Shown here: positions 20,822-30,048 of the stretch, piece by piece
Position numbering within the stretch: the first letter of the stretch is position 1
Layout: each line of letters begins with the position of its first letter
Origin: Nitzschia sp. pyKryTriq1
Taxonomy: Eukaryota; Bacillariophyta; Bacillariophyceae; Bacillariales; Bacillariaceae
Length of the DNA stretch: 64,000 nucleotides
Assembly: GCA_956465555.1 (NCBI GenBank)
Contig: OY101131.1
Location: 385,469 to 449,468 of the forward strand
Direction of reading: 5' to 3'
Position numbers and translations under genes: made by a program
Notes under the pieces: generated by a model
Databases searched by the model: none
Told to the model about the DNA's origin: nothing
The model's input: the letters and a program-made list of their open reading frames with translations, nothing else

Positions 20822-20982
20822 ACTATTCATTTTTTCCCCAGCTAGCGAACCCAGCTTCGCTTTCGCGCTAAATCCGCCCGTTTTCCCCGTTTCGCTGTTT
20901 ACACACACCATGTTGAATCTCATTTCTCGGTTCCTTTTCGAGCGAAAGCGAATATGGGTTCGCTGGGCAAGAATGAATAGAC
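20822..20982. repeat. 160-bp fold-back element with about 40-bp inverted arms
   Basis: The left arm (about 20822-20865) and right arm (about 20943-20982) are inverted copies: the inner 22 bases differ at two positions (AGCGAACCCAGCTTCGCTTT against its complement AGCGAACCCATATTCGCTTT), and the outer parts share CTATTCATT and CCC with a four-base gap. The loop is about 77 bases. The arrangement looks like a MITE-type fold-back repeat or a long RNA hairpin; no coding capacity. Immediately 5' (20534-20821) are only short repeats such as two copies of CTACTACATTCTRAACTCG at about 20560-20605. Confidence 0.65.
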
Positions 20983-21866
20983 ATGCTGGAAGGAAGTACT
21001 ACCAGGTACTCGTACGGTACAGCTCTACTCGTACAGTTGTAGAGCGAGCGTCCCTCCCCCGTTTTCGTTCGGACATACTATTACTCGTATGGGGACAAGT
21101 ACCGCGGTATATGTAATAATATGCATGAAAAGAGAACAAGCGGCGTGTCACGTACAGTACGGAAAATGACGTACCACCATAATAGTAGTAGTACCGCCCG
21201 TAGACTACCGGTACCTGGTACAGTACCTGGTACTACCAGCACAGTACAGTACCGGTAGACCCAGTACCAGAGGTACCGTGCTGTCGGTAGTCTTAGATCT
21301 ATGATCTATCATAGTACCGGCACATACGAGTACAGTACAAGCGTACCACGGGAGCATCCTGGGACCCGTACGTCGGCCAGCCGCCGCCGCTTCCTTTGCG
21401 TGCGTTGTCGTACCGGTACCAGGTACTGTACTTGTATGCCATACCGGTAGGTAGTCCCCGCCAAGATTAGAGAGGCACCCTCTATGAGTAGTACTGACTG
21501 CAGTACAAACCGGTACCTGGTACGGATCCTCGGATGGGCTCTAGCTCTGGTACCTGTACTGGTACAGTACCAGTACCAGTACCAGTATAATTCCTTCGCC
21601 GGAGTTTTGATCAAGAAGAGTGAACTCGACTTGGTCGACGAGGAAGAGGAATACACATGAAAAGAACATTGTTCGTTGATGGTAGTTTTTGTTGTAGTGC
21701 TGGTGAACTGCTTCACCTTCTATTGGTCTCGGGTAGCACGTTTGCTAAAGCGTAAGGGAAAGAGATAATGCAAGTATTTCACTAAAAGTCCTACTGTATT
21801 TGGTTCGCTCGTGTGCCTTGCTTCGGTTGTTCGACTTCTACTAGTCGTGTTTGTTCTTTACTCTAG
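20983..21866. repeat. Palindrome-rich GTAC/CCGG island
   Basis: Between about 20990 and 21590 the sequence is dominated by GTAC, GGTACC, ACCGGT and CCAGTACC units joined as GTACCGGTAC and GGTACCTGGTAC. Six or more such strings lie in 21200-21300 alone, and CAGTACCAGTACCAGTACCA is a short tandem at 21562-21585. The density makes the DNA unusually self-complementary. No reading frame of substance is present. The last 270 bases are the 3' side of the DUF1995 gene. Confidence 0.7.
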
Positions 21867-23081
21867 CTAGAACAAATTCTTCATCTGGCGCATCGTTTTC
21901 GTCTCTTGGAACTCTGGACGAGCATTCAGCAGTTCGGTGACAAGAGCCGACTTGGGTTCTTCTTTACAGGAGCCCAACCGAATGACTGATTCTGCCATGT
22001 TGGGATTGTATTCATCTTCTCGAAACGCAAAAAGTTGCCAATCATACGGATACGCTTTGATCGCGGCGCACTTTTCACCCCGTACCATGAAGACCATAAG
22101 AGAGTAAGTCTCGTCGTAACCTTGATCAAAGAGAACCGTTTGAGCTTTTTGCTTGGCATTGGGGGCCAGCAAATTGAAGCTCCAAGAGTCAATATTGCGC
22201 CAAAATGGATTGACCAGCAGAAATAGTCTTGGTCCCATGGCCTCCGATATCTGAGCAATATCTTTCAAATACTTGGTATCGGTGTTCGGGAACACCAACG
22301 CTTGGACGTCGGCACTGGCCCCCTCCTTAGCCTCCGCCGTCCAGAGTGCACTACCATCAAAATCCCAAATATCTTGGTTCTTGATCTCCGGTGCAAGACT
22401 ACGCTGGGCGTTAAAGTCGTTCACATTCTTGGTAGGCGCTCTTACTTCTCGTAGCAACGCGGCTGTCACTGGCCCCCCTGCCTCTCGATACATCTGTTGG
22501 GCACCCCCCGGCCATTCATTTTCATACACCGCCGATTGCGCTTCTCCGACCAAATTGAATCGGACCGTCTGTCTCGTTTTCCCGTCCTGAAACGCCCGCT
22601 CCACAGCCCGCGCTGCCTGTCGCACCATATCGTCAAAAGTATTGGGCACTTCCAGAAAACTGCCGTCCGTTTTTCGGTCCACCGCCGATTGTGCTTTTCG
22701 TTCGGCAGTGATTCGATCTTGGTCCTGCCGCCGTTTCGTTTCCGACTCTTTTTTCGACCGGGCCTCCGTCTCGACCTCTTGGACGGTCTTGCCTTCCATG
22801 GCCGCAATCTCGGCTCTTAATAGTGCCGCCCGATCAAGAAGTTTCTGAGCTTCGGGTGTAATTATTTTAGAGTCTCCTTGTTCTTCCAACTTCGATTCTA
22901 AAAATAATGCAGGAACAAAGTACTTGCCGAATTGCCCTCTTGTTATGCTGGTTGATGCCGACGTCAAGAATGGGGATGTAGTAGTAAAGGCTTGACTACC
23001 GCCGCAGGCCAAGAGGAAGCAAATGGCTGTTGCTGCTGTTGGCAATGCCATATTATTATTTCGACGAGGGGTTCCGGTCAT
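21867..23081 (-). CDS. DUF1995-domain plastid protein
   Basis: About 404 residues from the ATG at 23081; the ATG at 23051 (MALPTAATAICFLLACGGSQ) gives a cleaner signal peptide and may be the true start. A SQA|FTT site follows the signal, matching the diatom bipartite plastid presequence. A Glu/Lys-rich helical linker (about 70-130) precedes the DUF1995 domain: NTFDDMVRQAARAVERAFQDGKTRQTVRFNL opens it, and LVFPNTDTKYLKDI, RLFLLVNPFWRN, YSLMVFMVRGEKCAAIKAYP and WQLFAF are its later strands. DUF1995 proteins are plastid and cyanobacterial; the land-plant member LPA3 assists photosystem II assembly. A role in thylakoid protein assembly is therefore likely but inferred. Confidence 0.82.
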   Translation of the reverse strand: MTGTPRRNNNMALPTAATAICFLLACGGSQAFTTTSPFLTSASTSITRGQFGKYFVPALFLESKLEEQGDSKIITPEAQKLLDRAALLRAEIAAMEGKTVQEVETEARSKKESETKRRQDQDRITAERKAQSAVDRKTDGSFLEVPNTFDDMVRQAARAVERAFQDGKTRQTVRFNLVGEAQSAVYENEWPGGAQQMYREAGGPVTAALLREVRAPTKNVNDFNAQRSLAPEIKNQDIWDFDGSALWTAEAKEGASADVQALVFPNTDTKYLKDIAQISEAMGPRLFLLVNPFWRNIDSWSFNLLAPNAKQKAQTVLFDQGYDETYSLMVFMVRGEKCAAIKAYPYDWQLFAFREDEYNPNMAESVIRLGSCKEEPKSALVTELLNARPEFQETKTMRQMKNLF

Positions 23082-23784
23082 GATGATGATGATGATGATG
23101 TGATAGGAAAAAAATCGAATTTTCAAAATAACAACCTGTAGTTTTTGTGTAGTTGTAGTTTATTTTTTGTATAGCACTCTAAAGGAAGTCGTGGACTGAC
23201 TGACTCGGATGAAAATGAATGATGATGGCTGGTGAAGTGGGCTGCGTCGTCGTCGTCGTCGGGCACGATTGATTGATGGGTGATGGGTTGTTGTTGTTGC
23301 TTGTTCCAGAATTCTGTTCTGTTTTTGATGGTGCATCATCATCGATCATCGTGCAGTTGTTCTTCTGACTCCTGACTCACCTTTTTACGCGCAAGCAATG
23401 ACGACACGACATGTCGTCAGCATCATCGCATCACCCCCTTCGCCTTTGATTGGATGTTGACTGGACAGGAGGAACTGGGAATCTTGTATCTTGAAAAGTG
23501 CAAAGATCCGAGAAAATGGCGAATTTTGATGATTCGATCTGAAATAGTCCCAATATCCACAACGTCACTCGCCTTCTTCCATCGTTCCGCGGCGATCGCG
23601 AGATCCACAACATCGCTCGCCGCTTCGATCAATGCCATTCGTCAAGCCTGATGAATGCGATGACTTCAGAAGACTGTAGTCTTCAGTTGTGAATATTGCC
23701 ATTAATGATCGTGTTGAAGCGCTCATCATTTGAATAGTCTCAAGCTCTTGACGATTGATTACCGGATTGATTATTTAAAAAACG
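23082..23784. other. Divergent promoter region of two plastid-protein genes
   Basis: Spacer between two genes for plastid-targeted proteins that are transcribed away from each other. It holds a CGTCGTCGTCGTCG run at 23246-23260 and GTTGTTGTTG at 23290-23300. The two copies of GATCCACAACATCGCTCGCC / ATATCCACAACGTCACTCGCC at about 23553-23620 form a short imperfect direct repeat. No gene is supported. Confidence 0.5.
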
Positions 23785-24183
23785 ATGGTATCCCGAACGC
23801 TCTCCTTTCTACTCTTGGTCCTTTCGACATTGGCGTCGGTCGGTTCGGCGTTTGCCCCGATCGTTCCGGTGGCATCCGAAGTCAATGTTGTGGATGTTGC
23901 CGCTCCAACATTGATGACATCAGTAGCATCGACAACGATCAACAATAATAATATGAATCCATTGCTGCAGCAAGGGGTCCAAAACTTTGTCAGCCTCGGT
24001 CCTGAATCTTCCTTGGAAACATCGACCATGACATTGAGTTTGAAGGACCGTCCTCCGCCGCCCACCAAGGAAGAATTGGCCGCGAAAAAGCGAAACTTTA
24101 ATCTATGGTTCTGGGGTGGTGGTTTTGTCGCTCCCTTTGTGGCAACAGTTTACTACTTTGGTCCCAAGTTTTGGACAAAGTAA
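23785..24183 (+). CDS. Small plastid-targeted single-span protein
   Basis: A 132-residue protein with a textbook diatom plastid presequence: hydrophobic signal (LSFLLLVLSTLASVG) and the canonical cleavage site GSA|FAP at about residues 21-25. After a Ser/Thr/Asn-rich stretch of about 65 residues comes KDRPPPPTKEELAAKKR and a single C-terminal span (FNLWFWGGGFVAPFVATVYYFG) followed by PKFWTK. The mature part would be about 60-100 residues with one aromatic-rich helix, the size and shape of small photosystem or cytochrome-complex subunits. I do not recognise a named subunit. The proline block, charged helix and aromatic span form the part most likely to be conserved. Confidence 0.82.
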   Translation: MVSRTLSFLLLVLSTLASVGSAFAPIVPVASEVNVVDVAAPTLMTSVASTTINNNNMNPLLQQGVQNFVSLGPESSLETSTMTLSLKDRPPPPTKEELAAKKRNFNLWFWGGGFVAPFVATVYYFGPKFWTK

Positions 24184-25156
24184 TATAAAAGTAGTAGATA
24201 TATCTGCTGGGGATTGTGCGGGTAAACAAAACAAGCCATCTGATGGGAGGAGTGGAGATTGGTGATGATGATGATGATGATGATGATTCAGCATCCCAAC
24301 CGCCCATGATCATGTTTTTTATTTGCACAATCACTACCGCACGCCACACAAAAATAACAACATTTTATCCAATCCATTCAGTGCGACTGATGCGCGTCTT
24401 TTGTTGGATGGTTGGTTGTCGAATGATTTATGTTAGAGCGAAGAAACAGGAGGAAAAGCAGCAGCAGCAGCAGCAGCCACACAAACATAGAATACTATTT
24501 GTTTAACATACCATCATGACAACTACAGGTACTGGCTGACTGTACCACCATGCCGTCGAACGTTCTTTCGTTTTTGTGTTCGTCTTCTCGTAGAGGACCA
24601 GTACTAGTAAAGGTCCATACATGGCTGGTCGTCCTGTCGTGTCCTCCCAGCACTATATTGCTTCGTGCATCATCCAAACAGCAAAAAGATAGAAACCAGC
24701 ATCCACAGCCGACGAAACAACAATCCTAGTATCAGTCTACTAGATTCTTTCTCGAACAGGCACCAGCAGCTTCCTTGTTTCAGGTTCTAGTACTATATAT
24801 AGTGCTGGCAGTGATCGTGGTGGTGCCATACTAGTACTGCCAGCTTTTTTGAGTTGCAGGTATCAAGGATGATTATAACAATAGGTGGAGATCTCTCTGT
24901 GAGATAGAGAGAGAGAGAGGAGCATATAAGGAGCGAGAGAGACGATGGAAAAGGTCAGTCCTGGTACAGGTACAGTACTGGACTGTACTATTCTGGTAGG
25001 CAGCACACAGTAAAAGCTGGCACCCTACGTAGTCGAAAGCAGTCGGAGGTGTCAACCACCTCGTAAACACACCTCGCGTTTGCGAAGAAGCAAGAAATCC
25101 GAATCCCATTGGAAAAAATCCCATCCGTCCGACTTTCTATTCGGACGCATCGTCCG
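24184..25156. other. Intergenic region, no gene supported
   Basis: A GATGATGATGATGATGATGATG microsatellite lies at 24263-24287 and a CAGCAGCAGCAG run at 24458-24475. TAGTAC/GTAC strings and AGAGAGAGAGAGAG (24905-24918) follow. A GTACAGGTACAGTAC string sits at about 24963-24978. No domain-bearing frame on either strand. Confidence 0.5.
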
Positions 25157-26845
25157 ATGGATCTGATCCGACCTCTTCACTCTTCCTCAAAGTCTTCACA
25201 AATACCACCGTTCTTCATCATGGAGTGTTGTCGCGGATCCGACCAGACCAAGCTTCGGCTCGTGGAGGAAAGGTGCTCTCCTTTCTGTATGGGTGGTGCA
25301 TTGGTGACGTCTTCGAAACTGGAACAATGGTTGACGAAGCGGTTGGCCGTGGGGCGTCCCCAAGGCTCGGATAGCGATGATCATCATGATGAGGAAGACG
25401 AGGATGTAGTTTGGTTTGCTATACGCTATGATGCCCACTGGTTAAAGTGTCGGCCACTCCGTGCCGGTCCACTCATGACGATTCTGGGAATCTACGAAGA
25501 CGAAGGAAACCCGCATGTGCCAGTGCAGACATCCTACTGGCGCGTGGTGATGGACGACGATCATAATGATCATGATGAGAGTGGTCGTCGTGGAGCGTCA
25601 TGTTGCGGCTGTCATCCGCTTCATTCTGAGTGGAAACGTCGTCCAACAACGATCGCTGTTTCCAACGAGGACTCATCGTCTCCAGTCTCCTACTGCTCGT
25701 CTCAACCCTATCGATTACAATGGCTGGACTTTCGATCCATGACCAATCTCAATTTTCTTTCCACTCCAGAAGGAGTCTGGCACTTTTTGACGAGTCTGTT
25801 AGGGAATCATCACTGGCAGAATCCATGGGTAGAATCGACGGAGGAGGACGCTACTCCTCAAATGATTGGCATCCTCTTGGCACATTCGTGTTCCAAATTA
25901 CGAGACTTTCGGGTCAGTGATGCCTGCCCCGCTTGGTTCTTCCACGGGTATGCCTATCTGGACGACGATTCTTTGGGAGATGACCACGGACCTGCCGTCT
26001 TGTACATGTACAAACGTCTCAAACCTCGCGTTCGATTGAGTCCAACACATCCTCCTGGTGGGGATACTGCTTCTGTTTCAGTAATTCCAGGATGTCTATG
26101 GGAAATGGTACCGCCCAAAGATGATGAAAATGAAGAAGGTCGAGAAGACACCAAAGAGACGGCAGCGATCCCCGAGGATCCAACCTATCGTCTCGTATCC
26201 CCTCCATATCTAAATCTGGAGCAAGAATATGGATCCCAAATCGCTCAGGGGCTTTTCTCCTCCCAGGCCGTCCGAACATTTCGTCAAGAAGCTCTCAATA
26301 TTCCTCAATGGACTCCATGGCCCGAGACCCAACATTATTCCGTCGGACCGAACGGTGAAGTGACCTGGACTGTCTTTCCGCTCTGCTATTGTTTTCCTTC
26401 CAAGGATGTCTCGCAACGAACCTGGGTGGAAGAAACTCGTCGGTGCTGTCCTCAAACATGTGCACTATTGGAATCCGTCTTGGGCGATACACTACGAACG
26501 GCCTTGTTTAGTCAGCTCAAGCCTCAAACTGTCTTGGAAGCCCATGTTGGATGGGCCGATTTGGCCAATGACGTCTATCGATTGCATATTCCACTGGTGG
26601 TACCAGACCATAGTTACTTGTGCGGGACGTGGGTCGATGGCTGTGTCGAAACACATCAAGTCGGGCGGCCACTTTTGTTTGACGATTCCAAAATTCATCG
26701 TGCCTTTAACTATCATGCGACCGAATCTCGGATTGTCTTGATTGTCGATTTGGCGCGTCCCTCGACCCTACCCCCTGGCACGGCAGTGGGAGGACATTCC
26801 GACGAACTTGATCAATTCATTTCCCAAATGAGCCTTCCCAAATAA
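25157..26845 (+). CDS. Aspartyl/asparaginyl beta-hydroxylase-like dioxygenase
   Basis: A 562-residue protein from the first in-frame ATG (25157; another at 25220). The C-terminal third, about 390-540, is an Asp/Asn beta-hydroxylase fold: LEAHVGWADL, NDVYRLHIPLVVP with iron ligand His477, CGTWVDGCVETHQVGRPLLFDDSKIHRAFNY (in pieces) with His514, and SRIVLIVDLARP with the 2-oxoglutarate-binding Arg. These enzymes use Fe(II) and 2-oxoglutarate and have two His ligands. The N-terminal 380 residues are not recognised; they contain several Cys pairs (ECCRG, CCGCHPLH), acidic stretches and Trp-rich segments, and show no signal peptide or membrane span. Hydroxylated substrate unknown; a cytosolic protein is suggested by the lack of targeting sequence. 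Confidence 0.8.
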   Translation: MDLIRPLHSSSKSSQIPPFFIMECCRGSDQTKLRLVEERCSPFCMGGALVTSSKLEQWLTKRLAVGRPQGSDSDDHHDEEDEDVVWFAIRYDAHWLKCRPLRAGPLMTILGIYEDEGNPHVPVQTSYWRVVMDDDHNDHDESGRRGASCCGCHPLHSEWKRRPTTIAVSNEDSSSPVSYCSSQPYRLQWLDFRSMTNLNFLSTPEGVWHFLTSLLGNHHWQNPWVESTEEDATPQMIGILLAHSCSKLRDFRVSDACPAWFFHGYAYLDDDSLGDDHGPAVLYMYKRLKPRVRLSPTHPPGGDTASVSVIPGCLWEMVPPKDDENEEGREDTKETAAIPEDPTYRLVSPPYLNLEQEYGSQIAQGLFSSQAVRTFRQEALNIPQWTPWPETQHYSVGPNGEVTWTVFPLCYCFPSKDVSQRTWVEETRRCCPQTCALLESVLGDTLRTALFSQLKPQTVLEAHVGWADLANDVYRLHIPLVVPDHSYLCGTWVDGCVETHQVGRPLLFDDSKIHRAFNYHATESRIVLIVDLARPSTLPPGTAVGGHSDELDQFISQMSLPK

Positions 26846-26901
26846 ATGCGCTTCTGCTTGTAGTAGTACAATAGAGACTGTTCACAAACGAAATCATCCT
26901 T

Positions 26902-29295
26902 TTATTGCTTTAGATTATCAATCTTCAAATCCACAGCTCCTGGGACTTTAATTCCAAAAACTTTTCCATAAAAGGCCAATTCACTGTCGAGCGCATCTTC
27001 GATGTTCTCCGCCTTGCGGAATCCGTGCTGTTCTCCCTTGTAGATTTTGAGGCAAGTTGGGATCCCCTTCTTCAAGAGTGCCTCGTGCATCATCTCGGCT
27101 TGATTAGGTGGAACAATCTTGTCTTCGTCGCCTTGTAGCAAAAGGATGGGACACGACAACTTTTCAACGCTTTCAATGGGAGATCGTTCCTTATAAATCG
27201 ACTCGTCTTGAGGGTATTTGCCAACCAATCCATCCAAATAGCGGGATTCAAACTTGTGCGTGTCTCCTGCCAAGGCCGTCAAATCAGCCACACCGTAGAG
27301 TGAGCATCCGGCTTGAAAGACATCCCGAAAGGCCAAGGCCCCTAGTGTAGTATAGCCACCCGCACTGCCACCATCGATGCAGAGTCTTTTGCCGTCAGCC
27401 AGACCCTGTTTGACAAGATATTGAGCCCCATTACATACATCATCAATATCGACAATGCCCCACGAGCCTCGCAAGCGACGACGATATTCTCGTCCGTAAC
27501 CGGTTGATCCGCCATAATCGACGTCCAAGATGGCAAATCCACGAGAGGTCCAAAATTGAATATTCGGATTGAAGGAGGTTCCCGTACAAGCCGTAGGACC
27601 TCCATGGGCCTTGACCAATAGAGGTGGGCCGTTGGTATCCGTAGTGCAGATATATCGATGATTCTTGGGAGGATAGTAATATCCAAAGGCAGTCCTTCCA
27701 CCCGTCGTAGGAAATTCCACTTGACGGGGAACGGAAATCAATCTTTCGTCGTAGGTTTGGGAGGAAGAACAAATCAAGAGTTCCGCAGGAGTCTTTTGTT
27801 GTTGTTGTTGCCAGTTCCACTTGTACAAACTAGTGGGAGTACTGGGGCTTCCTCCGACAAAGTAGAGCTCGGTCGATTGACTTGCGGGTGTTATACTCCC
27901 AAACATCATGGGTAGTCCATCGTCAGTTCCATACCCTTGAATATTGGAAATACCATCCCCGTCTACGACGTCAGCCAAGACAAGTACCGATTTTCCATCC
28001 TTTTGATAGACTGCAGCCAGCCTTCCATCTTGAGGCAAAAAGGTGTATCCCTGTTGTCCCAACATCCATCCCGGGGCGGCCCCTCCTAGATCATGATCCA
28101 ATTTCCAAATGCACTTGGGTTCTTCTTGCTCAGTACTGTTTCGTCGTCGTGCTGCACGGTACAAGTTGTAATATCCCGATTCGTCCGATATGTAAAACAA
28201 GTAATCTCCATTTGGATGCCAGAGAGGCTGCATGATAGAATCATCTCCATCTACACCGCCTGCAATTTTCTCATCGCTTTGGAGAATAACTACTCCTGCA
28301 CCTTCATCATCCTTCTTCAAAGTGGCGACTCGTAATTCCGTAGCATCCCATGGCTATATAATTAACAAAGAAGAAGCAACAAGTAAGCGTGGCAGAAAAA
28401 GAAAAAGCAAGAGAGACGAAACACTGCTCCACCAAAAACTATTCCACCAAAAACTCACCATGTTTGGATGGTTCCAAGTAACATAAGCAAGTTCATCGCC
28501 CTTGCTCGAAATTCGTGGTGCCGCATAAAAATCATTGCCCGAGGCCAAGACAGTCATTTTGCCCGTCAAAGTGTCCACCGCCACAATGGTATTTTGCACC
28601 TCCGAAGGCGCGGCCTTGCCTTCGGGTCCATGATCTTCTCGCACACAATAAATCGTTCCATCCTGATAGACACCATCTGCAAATCGATATTGCGATGGAT
28701 TATAGTCACCACTGGTAGGAATGGGCTTCAGCTGAGAAGTAGTAGCAGAAGTACCAGTTTCGAGCTGGCACAATTGTTGTGTCGCAAAATCAACCACAAA
28801 GATTTGTTCGAGAGAATCTCCAAGGATCACGGATCCTCCTCCATATTCATGCACGCGGGTTCGTACATTGGCATCTGTGGGAGAAATATCGATTCGCCGC
28901 CCATCATTATCAGCCTTGTATTGACACAATACATTACGGCCACCTTCTTGAGGTCGACCTTCCAACCACAGCATGACTTCACCATTCTTACTAGAAGAAG
29001 AAGATACAGCAGGACATACAAACAAACCTCCACCCAACTTGACCGAACCCGCCGTGATGGCTTTGGAAGTGATGGGAGATTCCCATGATCCAAAGGGAGA
29101 ATCGATAGGAGCAGCCGATGTCGTCATGCTGATGGCAGAAATAGTTGCGAAAGAGAAACCACTACGAAAGCTTGAAGTTGTTGTTGTTGTTGTTGTTGTT
29201 GGTGGTGGTGGCGGCAGAAATCCGAAACTGGTGTGAAGGAGCAACGAGGAGATCGACGAGTAGAACCTCAAAAGTCCTTGTGGTCGGACAAGCAT
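26902..29295 (-). CDS. S9-family prolyl oligopeptidase (acylaminoacyl-peptidase-like)
   Basis: Two exons, 29295-28459 and 28353-26902, separated by a 105-nt GT-AG intron in phase 0, give about 762 residues. The splice joins WNHPNM to PWDATEL, as expected for the family (WxHPxMPWDxTxL). The start at 29295 adds a 56-residue targeting-like leader; MTTSAAPIDSPFG at 29127 is the alternative start of the mature form. A beta-propeller (about 60-470) precedes the hydrolase domain with CIDGGSAGGYTT (Ser609), LLLQGDEDKIVPP (Asp690) and GEQHGF (His722). Enzymes of this type cut short peptides or remove N-acetylated residues. The leader (LLRFYSSISSLLLHTSFGF) could be mitochondrial or plastid; this is unsettled. 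It ends only 56 bases from the end of the hydroxylase gene, tail to tail. Confidence 0.9.
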
Positions 29296-30048
29296 GAAGC
29301 ACCACAGCAACAGATACCAGATCAAATCGAATATATCTGGTGTATAGGGGATAATAGATGATGTTACTTTCCCTCTCCTGGCTTGTGTGTACTTGTGTGA
29401 TTTTTTGGGACTTGGGACACACCAAGTTGTTTGATGTCTCTCACTCCAACTCGATCGCGCGTCACTATTACTTGCCAGGAACGATCTTTGCGCGATCTTC
29501 TTTTCGTTGCTTGCTTGCAAATCGCGGGCGTTGGCCGATAATCGCCACGATCTCACTGGAGCTCGCATCGGAGTGATTGCCATGATTGGAGACCTCGTAT
29601 CCCGGCCGGAAGGATCTTTTGGCGGGAGAAAGATCGTGGTTCGGATGAAGGTCAGACACAACGCATTCTCTCGATCGTGCGTATCTAAGTACATTTTTTT
29701 GATATATTCGATTCTATAGATATACATTGCCCATTTCGGTAGCCAGGCGGGTCTGTAGGAGTTAGTACAAATTTGAACGAGATGGTGGTTCCAAGATTGC
29801 TCTTTATGTAAAATACAAATGACGATCGAGCCGGCAGCTTCTCAACGGCGATGACAGATCGGATGCAACACGTGAGAAAGGAGAACGAGGAAGGCGGGAA
29901 AGTAGAATGCAAGATCGATCGGATATTATTTCTATTTTGGATCCTCTCACAATTTTCCTTCGACGACAATCGAAAATAGACAATCGAAACCGTCAAGCGC
30001 ATAAAACCAAGTTGCCTTTCTATTTTCAAAAAAAAAAGCGCTTCCACC
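29296..30048. other. Divergent promoter region of the S9 peptidase and SIT genes
   Basis: Lies between the peptidase (minus) and the silicon transporter (plus). In-frame reading of the peptidase frame extends to 29727 but has no supporting similarity. The SIT proximal promoter and 5' UTR are AT-rich (29680-29720 and 29915-30010), with an A10 run at 30028-30037 directly before the start context GCGCTTCCACCATGATG. No other gene is supported. Confidence 0.5.

Noticed and set aside
20990-21600. CRISPR-like array of short repeats
   Set aside because: Repeats are variable palindromic words without constant spacers, in eukaryotic nuclear DNA.
29296-29727. Longer N-terminus for the S9 peptidase
   Set aside because: The in-frame extension has no family similarity and its codons run into promoter-like spacer; the ATG at 29295 or 29127 suffices.
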